From JBMTVT01 sp049451635 (GTDB lineage Bacteria; Bacteroidota; Bacteroidia; Flavobacteriales; Flavobacteriaceae), in contig JBMTVT010000011.1 in NCBI GenBank assembly GCA_049451635.1, positions 1 to 39,721 on the forward strand: a DNA stretch of 39,721 nt, written 5' to 3'. The notes below the pieces were generated by a model, which was not told the DNA's origin, did no database searches, and saw nothing but the letters and a program-made list of their open reading frames with translations. Position 1 is the first letter of the stretch. Every line of letters starts with the position of its first letter. Both the position numbers and the translations under genes were made by a program. Shown here one piece after another: positions 18,043-26,264 of the stretch.

Positions 18043-18086
18043 CAAAATTCTAAAAACACCCAACTTTAAAATATGATAATTGTCAT
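18043..18086 (-). promoter_or_regulatory. FNR-type site plus −7-like element between ccoI and the regulator gene
   Basis: ATGATAATTGTCAT (18073-18086, plus strand) fits ATGAY-N4-RTCAT. On the minus strand GAATTTTG (18043-18050) fits TAnnTTTG with one mismatch, again at 33-bp centre spacing, so activation of ccoI is the better reading. The site also lies about 42 bp before the regulator start; I see no matching −7 element on the plus strand, so autoregulation is possible but less clear. Confidence 0.66.
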
Positions 18087-18121
18087 GTTTTGTTTATTTT
18101 TACAAAACTTCAAAATTCATT

Positions 18122-18799
18122 ATGGGAAAGTGTGAACAATGTATCATAAAACAATTTAATTCTTTAAAATCCTTAACTAAGGATGAACTAGTTCGTATTT
18201 CAGGATGTAAAACCACTAAAACCATAAAAAAAGGTGAAATCATTTTTGATGAAGGCGATATGATAAATGGTGTTTACTGCGTAAAAGATGGTATTTGTAA
18301 ACTTTCAAAATTAAGTAAAAACGGAAAAGACCAAATTGTTAAAATAGTGGTTAAGGGAGATTTGTTGGGACAACGATCTTTGGTTACTGATGAAAGTTCA
18401 AATTTGCAGGCAGTTGCATTAAACGATATGGAGGTTTGTTTTATACCTAAAAGTGAAATTGTTAACGATTTACAAAACAACTCAAAATTCTCGTTTGATG
18501 TATTAAAAAGTATGGCAAACGATTTAAAAGAAGCCGACGATGTTATTGTAAATATGGCACAAAAATCTGTACGCCAACGTATGGCGGAAACTTTAATATA
18601 TATTAACGATAGCTTTGGAACCAATCCAGATGGTACTCTAAGTGTTCTTTTGTCACGAGAAGATTTTGCTAATATAGTTGGTACCGCTACAGAATCTGCC
18701 ATACGTGTATTATCTCAATTTAAAAAGGAAAAACTAATATCAACTCTAGGGAAGTTTATAAAAATTGAAGACTTACAGGGCTTAAAGCGAGTTGAATAG
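18122..18799 (+). CDS. Crp/FNR-family transcriptional regulator, FNR-like
   Basis: A cytoplasmic DNA-binding regulator of 225 residues. A cyclic-nucleotide-type beta-roll (about 30-120) is followed by a long dimer helix and a winged helix-turn-helix (about 150-215). Aligned by eye with E. coli FNR without gaps around the N-terminus, Cys4, Cys7 and Cys106 fall on FNR Cys20, Cys23 and Cys122, while FNR Cys29 is Asn13 here. The recognition helix GTATESAIRVLSQF keeps the Glu and Arg (Glu191, Arg195) that contact TGA in FNR and CRP. I start it at MGKCEQC (18122), because a longer reading would begin inside the binding site. It is divergent from ccoI and is the likely regulator of the four FNR-type sites. 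Whether it holds an iron-sulfur cluster is open. Confidence 0.9.
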   Translation: MGKCEQCIIKQFNSLKSLTKDELVRISGCKTTKTIKKGEIIFDEGDMINGVYCVKDGICKLSKLSKNGKDQIVKIVVKGDLLGQRSLVTDESSNLQAVALNDMEVCFIPKSEIVNDLQNNSKFSFDVLKSMANDLKEADDVIVNMAQKSVRQRMAETLIYINDSFGTNPDGTLSVLLSREDFANIVGTATESAIRVLSQFKKEKLISTLGKFIKIEDLQGLKRVE

Positions 18800-18887
18800 T
18801 TTATATTTAATTTCCTTTTATTATCATAGATAAATCTAATTGTACTTCAAAGTAAGTTCTGTGAAAATATAGTATTTTTATAGAGCT

Positions 18888-20015
18888 ATGACAAAAATTA
18901 AAACTCACAGAAAAGGTTTTGTATTCAAAAAGTATGAAGCACCAAATCAATCACCTTTTGATAAACTTTTCGATATTTTTAAAGAGTTAATTACCCATAC
19001 TTCCGGCGATTTTGATGAAGCTATTGATTGGTTGCGTGAGCTTGATAAGGAATATAATTTAACCACTTCAGAATATACCATTGACGATTTTATAGAAGAC
19101 CTCAAAAAGAAAGTCTACATAAGAGAGGAAATTGATAACGACGGAAATGGAGGAATTTCCATTACAGCAAAAACTGAACGAGCTATTCGTCAGCAGGCTT
19201 TAGACCAAATATTTGGAAAAATAAAACGAAGCGGACAAGGAAACCACAAGAGTAAAAGTCCAGGCATAGGCGATGAACATACAGGCGATTTTAGAAACTA
19301 TCAATTTGGAGATGCTTTAGATAAAGTATCCATGACTGAAAGTTTAAAAAATGCCCAAATAAACCATGGTATTTCAGATTTTACGCTTTCGGATGATGAT
19401 TTGGTAGTTGAAGAAACATTACATAAATCGCAAATGAGCACGGTGTTGATGATTGATATTAGCCACAGTATGATTTTATACGGTGAAGATAGAATTACTC
19501 CTGCTAAAAAAGTGGCTATGGCATTGGCTGAATTAATCACAACGCGTTACCCAAAAGACACTTTAGATATTTTGGTTTTTGGTAATGATGCTTGGCAAAT
19601 TGAAATTAAAGATTTACCTTATTTAAAAGTGGGCCCATACCATACTAACACTGTTGCTGGATTGGAATTAGCGATGGATTTACTGAGAAGAAAACGAAAT
19701 ACTAACAAGCAAATTTTCATGATAACCGATGGTAAACCTAGTTGTTTGCGTTTACCTAATGGTGAGTATTTTAAGGATAGTGTTGGCTTAAATACTAACA
19801 TTATAAATAAATGTTATATGATGGCACAACAAGCGCGACGTTTACATATTCCCATAACAACATTTATGATTGCACAAGATCCTTATTTAATGCAATTTGT
19901 AAGAGAGTTTACTTATGCCAACCAAGGAAAAGCATTTTACACGGGTCTAAAAGGTTTAGGTGAAATGATTTTTGAGGATTACGAAACCAACAGAAAAAAA
20001 AGAATTAGAGGATAA
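18888..20015 (+). CDS. von Willebrand factor A domain protein (MoxR partner)
   Basis: A 375-residue cytoplasmic protein without signal or membrane segment. The N-terminal half is charged and helical. The C-terminal half is a vWA domain with a metal-ion site: DISHS (190-194, DxSxS), a downstream Thr region, and MITDGKPS with the third-loop Asp. It is followed after 3 bp by a MoxR-type AAA+ gene. Pairs of this kind act as chaperone-like systems that activate or assemble metal enzymes in other bacteria (NorD/NorQ, CbbO/CbbQ). It starts 88 bp after the FNR-like gene on the same strand, beside the cbb3 cluster, so a link to oxidase maturation is possible but not shown. Confidence 0.85.
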   Translation: MTKIKTHRKGFVFKKYEAPNQSPFDKLFDIFKELITHTSGDFDEAIDWLRELDKEYNLTTSEYTIDDFIEDLKKKVYIREEIDNDGNGGISITAKTERAIRQQALDQIFGKIKRSGQGNHKSKSPGIGDEHTGDFRNYQFGDALDKVSMTESLKNAQINHGISDFTLSDDDLVVEETLHKSQMSTVLMIDISHSMILYGEDRITPAKKVAMALAELITTRYPKDTLDILVFGNDAWQIEIKDLPYLKVGPYHTNTVAGLELAMDLLRRKRNTNKQIFMITDGKPSCLRLPNGEYFKDSVGLNTNIINKCYMMAQQARRLHIPITTFMIAQDPYLMQFVREFTYANQGKAFYTGLKGLGEMIFEDYETNRKKRIRG

Positions 20016-20018
20016 AAA

Positions 20019-21485
20019 ATGAAAATAGAAAACATAAAAATATTAGGCGAATTAAAAAAAGCAGGTTACAAGAGTAAATTTATTAAAGATGAACTTAGAG
20101 ATAATTTAATTGAGAAAATTAAAAATAAAGAAACTGCTTTTGAAGGTGTTCATGGTTACGAAAACACGGTTATTCCAGAGTTGGAACGTGCAATTTTATC
20201 GCGACATAACATCAATTTATTAGGTTTACGAGGTCAAGCAAAAACTCGGTTAGCACGTTTAATGTTGAATCTTTTAGATGAATATATTCCTGTAGTTGAA
20301 GGTTCCGAAATTAATGATGATCCTTTAAATCCTATTTCTAGATATGCTAAAGAATTAATAAAAGAAAAAGGCGATAATACCCCAATAACTTGGCTACATA
20401 GAAGTGAACGGTTTGCTGAAAAATTGGCAACACCAGATGTAACAGTGGCGGATATTATTGGAGATGTCGACCCTATTAAAGCAGCCAATTTAAAATTGAG
20501 TTATGCTGATGACAGAGTCATACATTATGGGATGATTCCTCGTGCAAATCGATGTATTTTTGTAATTAATGAGTTACCTGATTTACAAGCTAGAATTCAA
20601 GTGGCTTTATTTAATATTCTTCAAGAAGGCGACATTCAAATACGTGGTTTTAAGTTGAGGTTGCCTTTAGATATCCAATTTTTATTTACTGCAAATCCAG
20701 AAGATTATACCAATAGGGGTAGTATTGTAACACCTTTAAAAGATAGAATTGGAAGTCAAATTTTAACACATTATCCAGAGGATATTGAAACCGCCAGAAA
20801 AATAACTGAACAAGAGGCTAGGGTAGTGGAGTCGCAAAAAGCATTGGTGATTGTTCCAGATTTAGCTAGAGATTTATTGGAACAAGTTGTTTTCGAGGCT
20901 CGTGAAAGTGAATATATAGATGCTAAAAGTGGTGTAAGTGCCCGATTAGCAATTACTGCTTTAGAAAACTTATTAAGTACCGCCGAAAGACGCGCTTTAA
21001 TTGCTGGCGACGGACAAACCATGTTAAGACTATCAGACTTTATAGGTATTATTCCATCCATTACTGGAAAAGTAGAATTGGTTTATGAAGGAGAACAAGA
21101 AGGTGCTGCGGTGGTTGCTTACAATTTAATAGGGGAAGCAGTTAAGAGTTTGTTTGTTGAATTTTTTCCAAAGGTTGAAAAGCTTAAAAAGCAAGAAGAA
21201 GACAGTCCTTATGATGATATAATCTCTTGGTTTTTTAATCAAAAAGAAGAATTCGAACTTTTGGATGACCTAAGGGATAAAGAATATAAAAGTATATTAA
21301 GTGCTATTTCACCATTGGATGATTTGTTAGGAAAATACCAACCCAACCTTTCAAAACAGGACAGTTATTTTGTTAAGGAATTTATCCTTTGGGCTCTGGC
21401 AGAATTTAAACTACTTAGTAAACAGCGTTTTTCAGAAGGTATTCAATTTAAAGACCCCTATGGAAGTTTTATGAGTGGTATTTGA
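20019..21485 (+). CDS. MoxR/magnesium-chelatase-type AAA+ ATPase
   Basis: A 488-residue AAA+ protein, partner of the preceding vWA protein (3-bp gap). The Walker A region reads GLRGQAKTR (about 69-77), with Ala where Gly normally precedes the Lys. The Walker B region reads CIFVINELPDL (about 178-188), with Asn where Asp is expected. The sensor-like segment FLFTANPEDYTNRG and arginine-finger region TPLKDRIGSQ follow, in ChlI/MoxR order. The C-terminal part (about 370-488) is helical. This variant looks like a conserved Bacteroidota family, so the changes may be family-wide rather than damage. No terminator of good quality follows; the next 136 bp contain no gene. Confidence 0.85.
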   Translation: MKIENIKILGELKKAGYKSKFIKDELRDNLIEKIKNKETAFEGVHGYENTVIPELERAILSRHNINLLGLRGQAKTRLARLMLNLLDEYIPVVEGSEINDDPLNPISRYAKELIKEKGDNTPITWLHRSERFAEKLATPDVTVADIIGDVDPIKAANLKLSYADDRVIHYGMIPRANRCIFVINELPDLQARIQVALFNILQEGDIQIRGFKLRLPLDIQFLFTANPEDYTNRGSIVTPLKDRIGSQILTHYPEDIETARKITEQEARVVESQKALVIVPDLARDLLEQVVFEARESEYIDAKSGVSARLAITALENLLSTAERRALIAGDGQTMLRLSDFIGIIPSITGKVELVYEGEQEGAAVVAYNLIGEAVKSLFVEFFPKVEKLKKQEEDSPYDDIISWFFNQKEEFELLDDLRDKEYKSILSAISPLDDLLGKYQPNLSKQDSYFVKEFILWALAEFKLLSKQRFSEGIQFKDPYGSFMSGI

Positions 21486-21621
21486 ACGAAAAGGAAAGTA
21501 AATTTACCTCACTTTTTTTGAAGTATTTAAAAACTCAATCAATCAGCGTACCATGGAATCAAATATTTTTACAGCATAAAAACTATATGACAGGACAGAG
21601 TTAGTTATTGTCAATTTTTAC

Positions 21622-22011
21622 GACACTATCCTAAAATTTGTGTAAGTTCAAAATATCAGGGTTAAATTATTTATAGTTTAATCCTGTTTTCAAATATAGC
21701 TAAAAATTGATTGAGTATAACTCCCCAATTTCTAATTAGCATTGTCCATTTTTAGTGATTTCATTTAGGGCTAAAAACACGGATTTCAAAACAGCTTCAT
21801 CTTTTGGGAACGAGAGCTTGTTTTTTGTGTATTTTCTAATCTTTCCATTGAGGTTTTCTATCAGATTTGTTGTGTAAATAATAATTCTGATCTCGATAGG
21901 AAAATCGAAGAATACAGTGAGCTCATCCCAGTTGTTTTCCCAACTTCTTATAGCATAAGAATATTTTAAGTTCCATTTAGTTTTAAAGTCTTTTAAGGCT
22001 GCTTTTGCGGC
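21622..22011 (-). mobile_element. IS256-family transposase C-terminal remnant
   Basis: The last part of a Mutator/IS256-type transposase. Recognisable segments are YAIRSWENNWDELTVFF, IYTTNLIENLNGKIRKYTK and LSFPKDEAVLKSVFLAL. The frame is lost at a run of five T (21749-21753): restoring one base continues the protein as WTMLIRNWGVILNQFLAIFE and ends it at 21671. The bases at 21622-21648 (GACACTATCCTAAAATTTG) look like the element's terminal inverted repeat. The catalytic N-terminal two-thirds are missing, so it is inactive. The upstream end is fused in frame to an unrelated fragment at about 22005-22015. Confidence 0.85.
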
Positions 22012-22154
22012 TTCTTTCCAACGCATACGATCATTTTCATGCGCTACTTTATAGAAAATCAAATAAACACCTTTAGAGGAAGCATGATTTTCGTGCAACT
22101 AGTTTCTCCACGCTTCATCAGTCTTAAAATAATGTTCTTCTAAATCAGACAATA
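22012..22154 (-). pseudogene. Fragment resembling the YdeI/OmpD-associated family N-terminus
   Basis: Translated on the minus strand, this stretch gives EEHYFKTDEAWRN, a stop (TAG, 22099-22101), then LHENHASSKGVYLIFYKV and NDRMRWKEA. This resembles the start of YdeI-family (bacteriocin-protection-like) proteins, in which W-L-x-x-N-H-A-x-S-K-G-V-W-L-x-F-Y-K is typical. The stop is best explained as TGG changed to TAG. The rest of the protein is absent, replaced by the IS256 remnant. The frame runs into the 3' end of the peptidase gene, so no start codon can be assigned. The family call is from memory of the motif and is moderate. Confidence 0.6.
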
Positions 22155-23801
22155 CTATAATGCTTTCGTTTCAACATAAAAATCCCTATCAACTATAATG
22201 GGAGTTTTATTGGAAGATGTTTTTAATATTTGCCATTCAGATTTTGGAAAAAGCCATTGTTCATCATCTCCAATTTTAACTTGAACTGGCATATCAAAAC
22301 CATCGACTATGTTAGTCCATCGGTATTTTAATTCCTTCCCTTTAATAGCGTATTCTAGGGTTGGAATTTTAGTTGTTCTTAAATATTGATTAAAAAACTC
22401 GGTTAAATCAATACCCGTTTCGGAGCTTAAAAAGTCTTCAATTTGTTTGGTGGTAACGGTTTGATGGTAAAACGTAACATTCATTTTTCGCAATATTTGT
22501 CGCCATTTTTCATCATCTTCAATAAGTTGGCGTAAGGTGTGGAGTATGTTGGCACCTTTGTAATACATATCGCCAGATCCTTCATTATTAACGTTGTATG
22601 TACCAATGATAGGTCTGTCGTTTTGAATATTTTTTCGTGTTCCTATTACATAATCTGCAGAGGCTTCTTTTCCATAGTAATAATCTAAAAATAAATTTTC
22701 TGAATAGGCGGTAAAACCTTCGTGAATCCACATATCGGCTGCATCTTTGTAAGTAATATTGTTGGCAAACCACTCGTGCCCTGATTCATGGATGATGATA
22801 AAATCGAACTTTAAACCCCAACCAGTTCCTGATAAATCATTGCCCAAATAACCCATTTTATATTGATTGCCGTAGGTAACAGAACTTTGATGTTCCATAC
22901 CCAAATATGGTACTTCTACAAGTTTATATCCATCTGCATAAAAGGGATATTGACCAAACCAATATTCAAAGGCTTTCATCATTTTTGGCGCATCTTTAAA
23001 ATGCTCTTTCGCTTTTTTAAGGTTATCTTTTAAAACATAATAAATCATATCAAGGTTTCCAGCCATTCCATCATATACTTCTGAAAAATGCGCATAATCA
23101 CCAATATTTATGTTTACTCCGTAATTATTTATGGGGTTACCCACAAACCAAGAATATGTTTTGGTGTCGCCTATTTGTTCCACTTTGCGTAATCGCCCAT
23201 TAGAAACATCCATTAATTTTGAGGGTACATTGACGCTAATAAGCATGCTATCAACCTCATCATACATGTGGTCTTTACAAGGCCACCAAACACTGGCACC
23301 CAAACCTTGGCAGGATGAGGCTACAAAATGATTACCGTTATTGTCTTTTTTCCATGAAATACCGCCATCCCATGGCGCACGAACAGCTTCTTTGGGGTTA
23401 CCTTCATAATAGACCTCTAAACTTTGAATACTGCCTATATCTTGAGAGTTTTTTAAAGTAATAAAATGTGCATTTCCATCATGTTTAACTTGTAAGGAAT
23501 CACCATTTTGAATCACTTCTGTTATTTTTAAAGGTACTTGCAAATCAATTTGCATGACTGTGTTAGTATCTAAAACTTTATATTGAATGGTGTTTTTTCC
23601 TGATATAAATTTTTTATCTGGATCTACCTTTATATCTAAATGATAATAGGTTAAATCCCACCAGGCACGTTCTGGAGTAATAGAGCCCCTCAAAGTATCT
23701 TGATGTGTAAATGTGTTTTTTTCTGATAGAAGCACTTGAGCTTTTATTGAAGATAATGGTAATATTAAAGCGATTGTTATTAAATGGTAGAAGTGTTTCA
23801 T
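22155..23801 (-). CDS. M1-family metallopeptidase (aminopeptidase)
   Basis: A zinc aminopeptidase of 548 residues with a signal peptide (MKHFYHLITIALILPLSSIKA), so exported to the periplasm or outer surface. The N-terminal beta domain (about 40-230) precedes the catalytic domain. LGMEHQSS is the GxMEN-type substrate motif. HESGHEW (about 338-344) followed 18 residues later by Glu in WIHEGFTAYSE gives the complete HExxH-x18-E zinc site. It is shorter than the 850-residue aminopeptidase N, lacking the large C-terminal helical domain, as is usual for Bacteroidota secreted M1 peptidases. It appears to be a single-gene unit; the 218 bp upstream (23802-24019) hold no gene that I can see. Confidence 0.92.
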   Translation of the reverse strand: MKHFYHLITIALILPLSSIKAQVLLSEKNTFTHQDTLRGSITPERAWWDLTYYHLDIKVDPDKKFISGKNTIQYKVLDTNTVMQIDLQVPLKITEVIQNGDSLQVKHDGNAHFITLKNSQDIGSIQSLEVYYEGNPKEAVRAPWDGGISWKKDNNGNHFVASSCQGLGASVWWPCKDHMYDEVDSMLISVNVPSKLMDVSNGRLRKVEQIGDTKTYSWFVGNPINNYGVNINIGDYAHFSEVYDGMAGNLDMIYYVLKDNLKKAKEHFKDAPKMMKAFEYWFGQYPFYADGYKLVEVPYLGMEHQSSVTYGNQYKMGYLGNDLSGTGWGLKFDFIIIHESGHEWFANNITYKDAADMWIHEGFTAYSENLFLDYYYGKEASADYVIGTRKNIQNDRPIIGTYNVNNEGSGDMYYKGANILHTLRQLIEDDEKWRQILRKMNVTFYHQTVTTKQIEDFLSSETGIDLTEFFNQYLRTTKIPTLEYAIKGKELKYRWTNIVDGFDMPVQVKIGDDEQWLFPKSEWQILKTSSNKTPIIVDRDFYVETKAL

Positions 23802-24019
23802 TGCTATATCTTTAATTTTTTTATTGGTTTAACCCGTTATTATCAGTGTAGTTTTTTAACTTATTGTTGAGTCTCAATTCATGTTTTTATTTTTTAAAAT
23901 TAACAAAAATGCCTGTTAACCATTTGTTAAATATTAATTCATTAGAGGTCAGTAGTTAGCTGCATATCATTTCGCTTTGATATATTTTATCACTGTTGAC
24001 CATTTTAGTTATTAAGTTA

Positions 24020-24335
24020 TTAAATATTGAGTTCTTGCTTTGATAGCGGTTGATCCGGACTAAAGTGTTTTAACTGAAGTATTAATGAGTTTTCAATTTC
24101 TCTGATGATTTCAATTTCGTAGAATACTACGTTATCGCCATCAATGAGTTTAAAAGTAGCCACCATAGAGCCGCCAGAGGGGCTTACTCCATATTTCTTC
24201 TGTTTTACCACCAAATGCTTCGCCTTTCCATGTACCTGTAATCCAACGGATGTTTTCTAATCTAGGCTCGAGCGTTTTTTCTTGAGAATAACAAACTGTA
24301 AATATGGAGAGAAATAAAAGTAGAAATACTTTCAT
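24020..24335 (-). pseudogene. DUF6265-like exported protein, frameshifted and truncated
   Basis: The start MKVFLLLFLSIFTVCYSQ is a signal peptide, followed by LENIRWITGTWKGEAFGGKT and EEIWSKP. At a run of four C near 24186-24189 (read from the other strand) the frame shifts. The continuation SGGSMVATFKLIDGDNVVFYE and EIENSLILQLKHFSPD is in another frame, as expected from one extra base. After HFSPD the sequence changes to QPLSKQELNI and stops, well short of the usual family length (about 150-160 residues), so the C-terminus is also lost. DUF6265 proteins have no known function. The family call rests on the GTWKGE...EEIW and VVFYEIEIIRE segments. Confidence 0.75.
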
Positions 24336-24367
24336 GCTTAAAAATTTCTTCTAAAAATACTGAAAAT

Positions 24368-24401
24368 AAAAAACGCCTCGAAATAAATTCGAAGCGTTTT
24401 T
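24368..24401 (-). terminator. Intrinsic terminator of the fad operon
   Basis: Read leftward, AAACGCTTCGAA pairs with TTCGAGGCGTTT (12 bp including one G-U pair) around a 5-nt loop, followed by a T-run. It lies about 30 bp past the fadE stop and before the DUF6265 remnant. Confidence 0.85.
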
Positions 24402-24430
24402 AAATTTGAGTTAGTCACTTTAAATAGTAC

Positions 24431-26242
24431 TTAAAAGCAGTACTTATTTTCTTTAATTACTTTTCCGGCAATGATGTTTCTTAATTCAATGATATTTGGC
24501 ATGTTAACGTATTTAATATAGCGTTTTAAGCCCATAAGCATCATCCTTTGCTCGTCACCTGTAGAAAATGAAATAATTGAGTGTTTTCCAGCAGTTTCAA
24601 TAACATCAATGGCATGAAACAAGTTTAATTTTGCCATGGCTATTTGCTCTTTTACGTTGTCTTCACCTTCTTTTTTTACCATTTTTTCTGCACGTAAAAT
24701 GGCAGATTCTGCTAAATAAATCTGGATTAAAATATCGGAAGCTGCCAGCATCAATTGTTGATGTTTTTCTATTTCTTCACCATATTTTTGTAAAGCAGCA
24801 CCAGAAACCATTAAGAAAAGTTTTTTCAAATTCACAATGATGCTTTTTTCTTCTGAAAATAATTCAGAATGATCAGGTGTATCGAATGAAGGAATACCAG
24901 TTAATTCATTGGCTACAGCAGTCGCTGGACCAAGTAAGTCCACATGACCTCTCATAGCTTTTTTAATAAGCATACCAATACTTAGCATACGATTAATTTC
25001 ATTGGTACCTTCATAAATTCTGGCGATACGCGCATCTCTCCAAGCTGATTCTATTGGGGTATCTTCAGAGAATCCCATGCCACCAAATATTTGGATGCCT
25101 TCGTCGGTACATTTTTGTGTGTGCTCCGATACAGCAACCTTTAAAATAGAGCACTCAATGGCGTACTCTTCAACACCTTTAAGTTCAGCCTCTTGATGAG
25201 TGTTTTTTCCATTCTTCTTACGAATTTCAATACGATCTTCAATGTTTTTTGCAGCTCTGTAACTAGCAGATTCACCAACCCAACAGTTGGTTGCCATTTC
25301 AGCGATTTTTTGACGAATGGCACCAAAACTTGATATTGGAGTTTTAAATTGAATACGCTCATTTGCGTATTTAACGGATACTGAAATAGTCCTACGTTGG
25401 GCATCTAAACAAGCGGCAGCTAATTTTATTCTACCAACATTCAAGGCATTCATGGCAATTTTAAATCCGTTTCCTCTGGTTGAAAGCATATTTTCAACAG
25501 GAACGACGGTTTCATTAAAAAATACTTGGCGTGTTGAAGAGGCACGAATTCCTAATTTATGCTCTTCTTCACCCATGGTGATGCCGTTTGGATTTTTAGG
25601 GTCGTATTCTACTATAAATCCAGTGATATTTTTGTCATCTTCAATACGGGCAAAAACAATCATTAAACTACAGAAGCCTGCATTGGAAATCCACATTTTT
25701 TGACCAGTAATCTTATATGATTTACCATCTTCTGATAGAACCGCTTTGGTTTTTCCAGAATTGGCGTCACTTCCTGCACTTGGTTCAGTCAAACAATAAG
25801 ACCCAAACCATTCACCAGAAGCTAATTTTGGAACATATTTTTGTTTCTGTTCTTCAGTTCCATAAAGCGTAATTGGCATCGTACCAATACCAGTATGCGC
25901 ACCAAATGCTGTACTGAATGAGCCTGTTGCACCAGAAATGTAATCGCATACTAGCATGGTATCTACAAAACCCATACCCATACCGCCATATTCTTCTGGC
26001 ACGGAAATGCCCAAGAAACCAAGTTCTGCAGCTTTACGCATAACCTCCTCAGTGAGAGCATAATCTTTCTTTTCAAATTGTGCTTTTTTGGGCCAAATTT
26101 CTCTGTCTACGAATTCAGTGACAGCTTCTTTCATCATAAGCTGTTCTTCATTGAAATCTTCTGGAGTGAAAATATCTTCGCAACCAATTTCTTTTACTAA
26201 AAATTGACCACCACGTAAAATATCTTTTTCTGTTGCTTCCAT
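24431..26242 (-). CDS. fadE: Acyl-CoA dehydrogenase
   Basis: FAD-dependent first step of fatty acid beta-oxidation, forming trans-2-enoyl-CoA. At 603 residues it is the long form with a C-terminal helical extension, like B. subtilis FadE (about 594). Visible motifs are FGAHTGIGTMPITLYGTEEQ, YCLTEPSAGSDANS (FAD site), QKMWISNAGF, and IYEGTNEINRML with the catalytic-region Glu. It is the last gene of a leftward operon, 22 bp after fadA, followed by a strong terminator. With fadN and fadA it supplies a complete beta-oxidation cycle apart from acyl activation, which fadD nearby provides. Confidence 0.94.
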   Translation of the reverse strand: MEATEKDILRGGQFLVKEIGCEDIFTPEDFNEEQLMMKEAVTEFVDREIWPKKAQFEKKDYALTEEVMRKAAELGFLGISVPEEYGGMGMGFVDTMLVCDYISGATGSFSTAFGAHTGIGTMPITLYGTEEQKQKYVPKLASGEWFGSYCLTEPSAGSDANSGKTKAVLSEDGKSYKITGQKMWISNAGFCSLMIVFARIEDDKNITGFIVEYDPKNPNGITMGEEEHKLGIRASSTRQVFFNETVVPVENMLSTRGNGFKIAMNALNVGRIKLAAACLDAQRRTISVSVKYANERIQFKTPISSFGAIRQKIAEMATNCWVGESASYRAAKNIEDRIEIRKKNGKNTHQEAELKGVEEYAIECSILKVAVSEHTQKCTDEGIQIFGGMGFSEDTPIESAWRDARIARIYEGTNEINRMLSIGMLIKKAMRGHVDLLGPATAVANELTGIPSFDTPDHSELFSEEKSIIVNLKKLFLMVSGAALQKYGEEIEKHQQLMLAASDILIQIYLAESAILRAEKMVKKEGEDNVKEQIAMAKLNLFHAIDVIETAGKHSIISFSTGDEQRMMLMGLKRYIKYVNMPNIIELRNIIAGKVIKENKYCF

Positions 26243-26264
26243 TATTTATTCTTTTATATCTTAT

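Noticed and set aside
18080..18121. A longer start for the FNR-like regulator
   Set aside because: It would begin at a TTG inside the FNR-type site. MGKCEQC at 18122 matches the FNR cluster region and is a normal ATG.
18274..18702. A 142-residue protein opposite the FNR-like gene
   Set aside because: It is a reverse-strand shadow of the regulator with biased composition and no start signal.
21486..21621. A terminator or gene after the MoxR-type ATPase
   Set aside because: Only a weak 5-bp pairing before a T-run is seen and no open frame resembles a protein.
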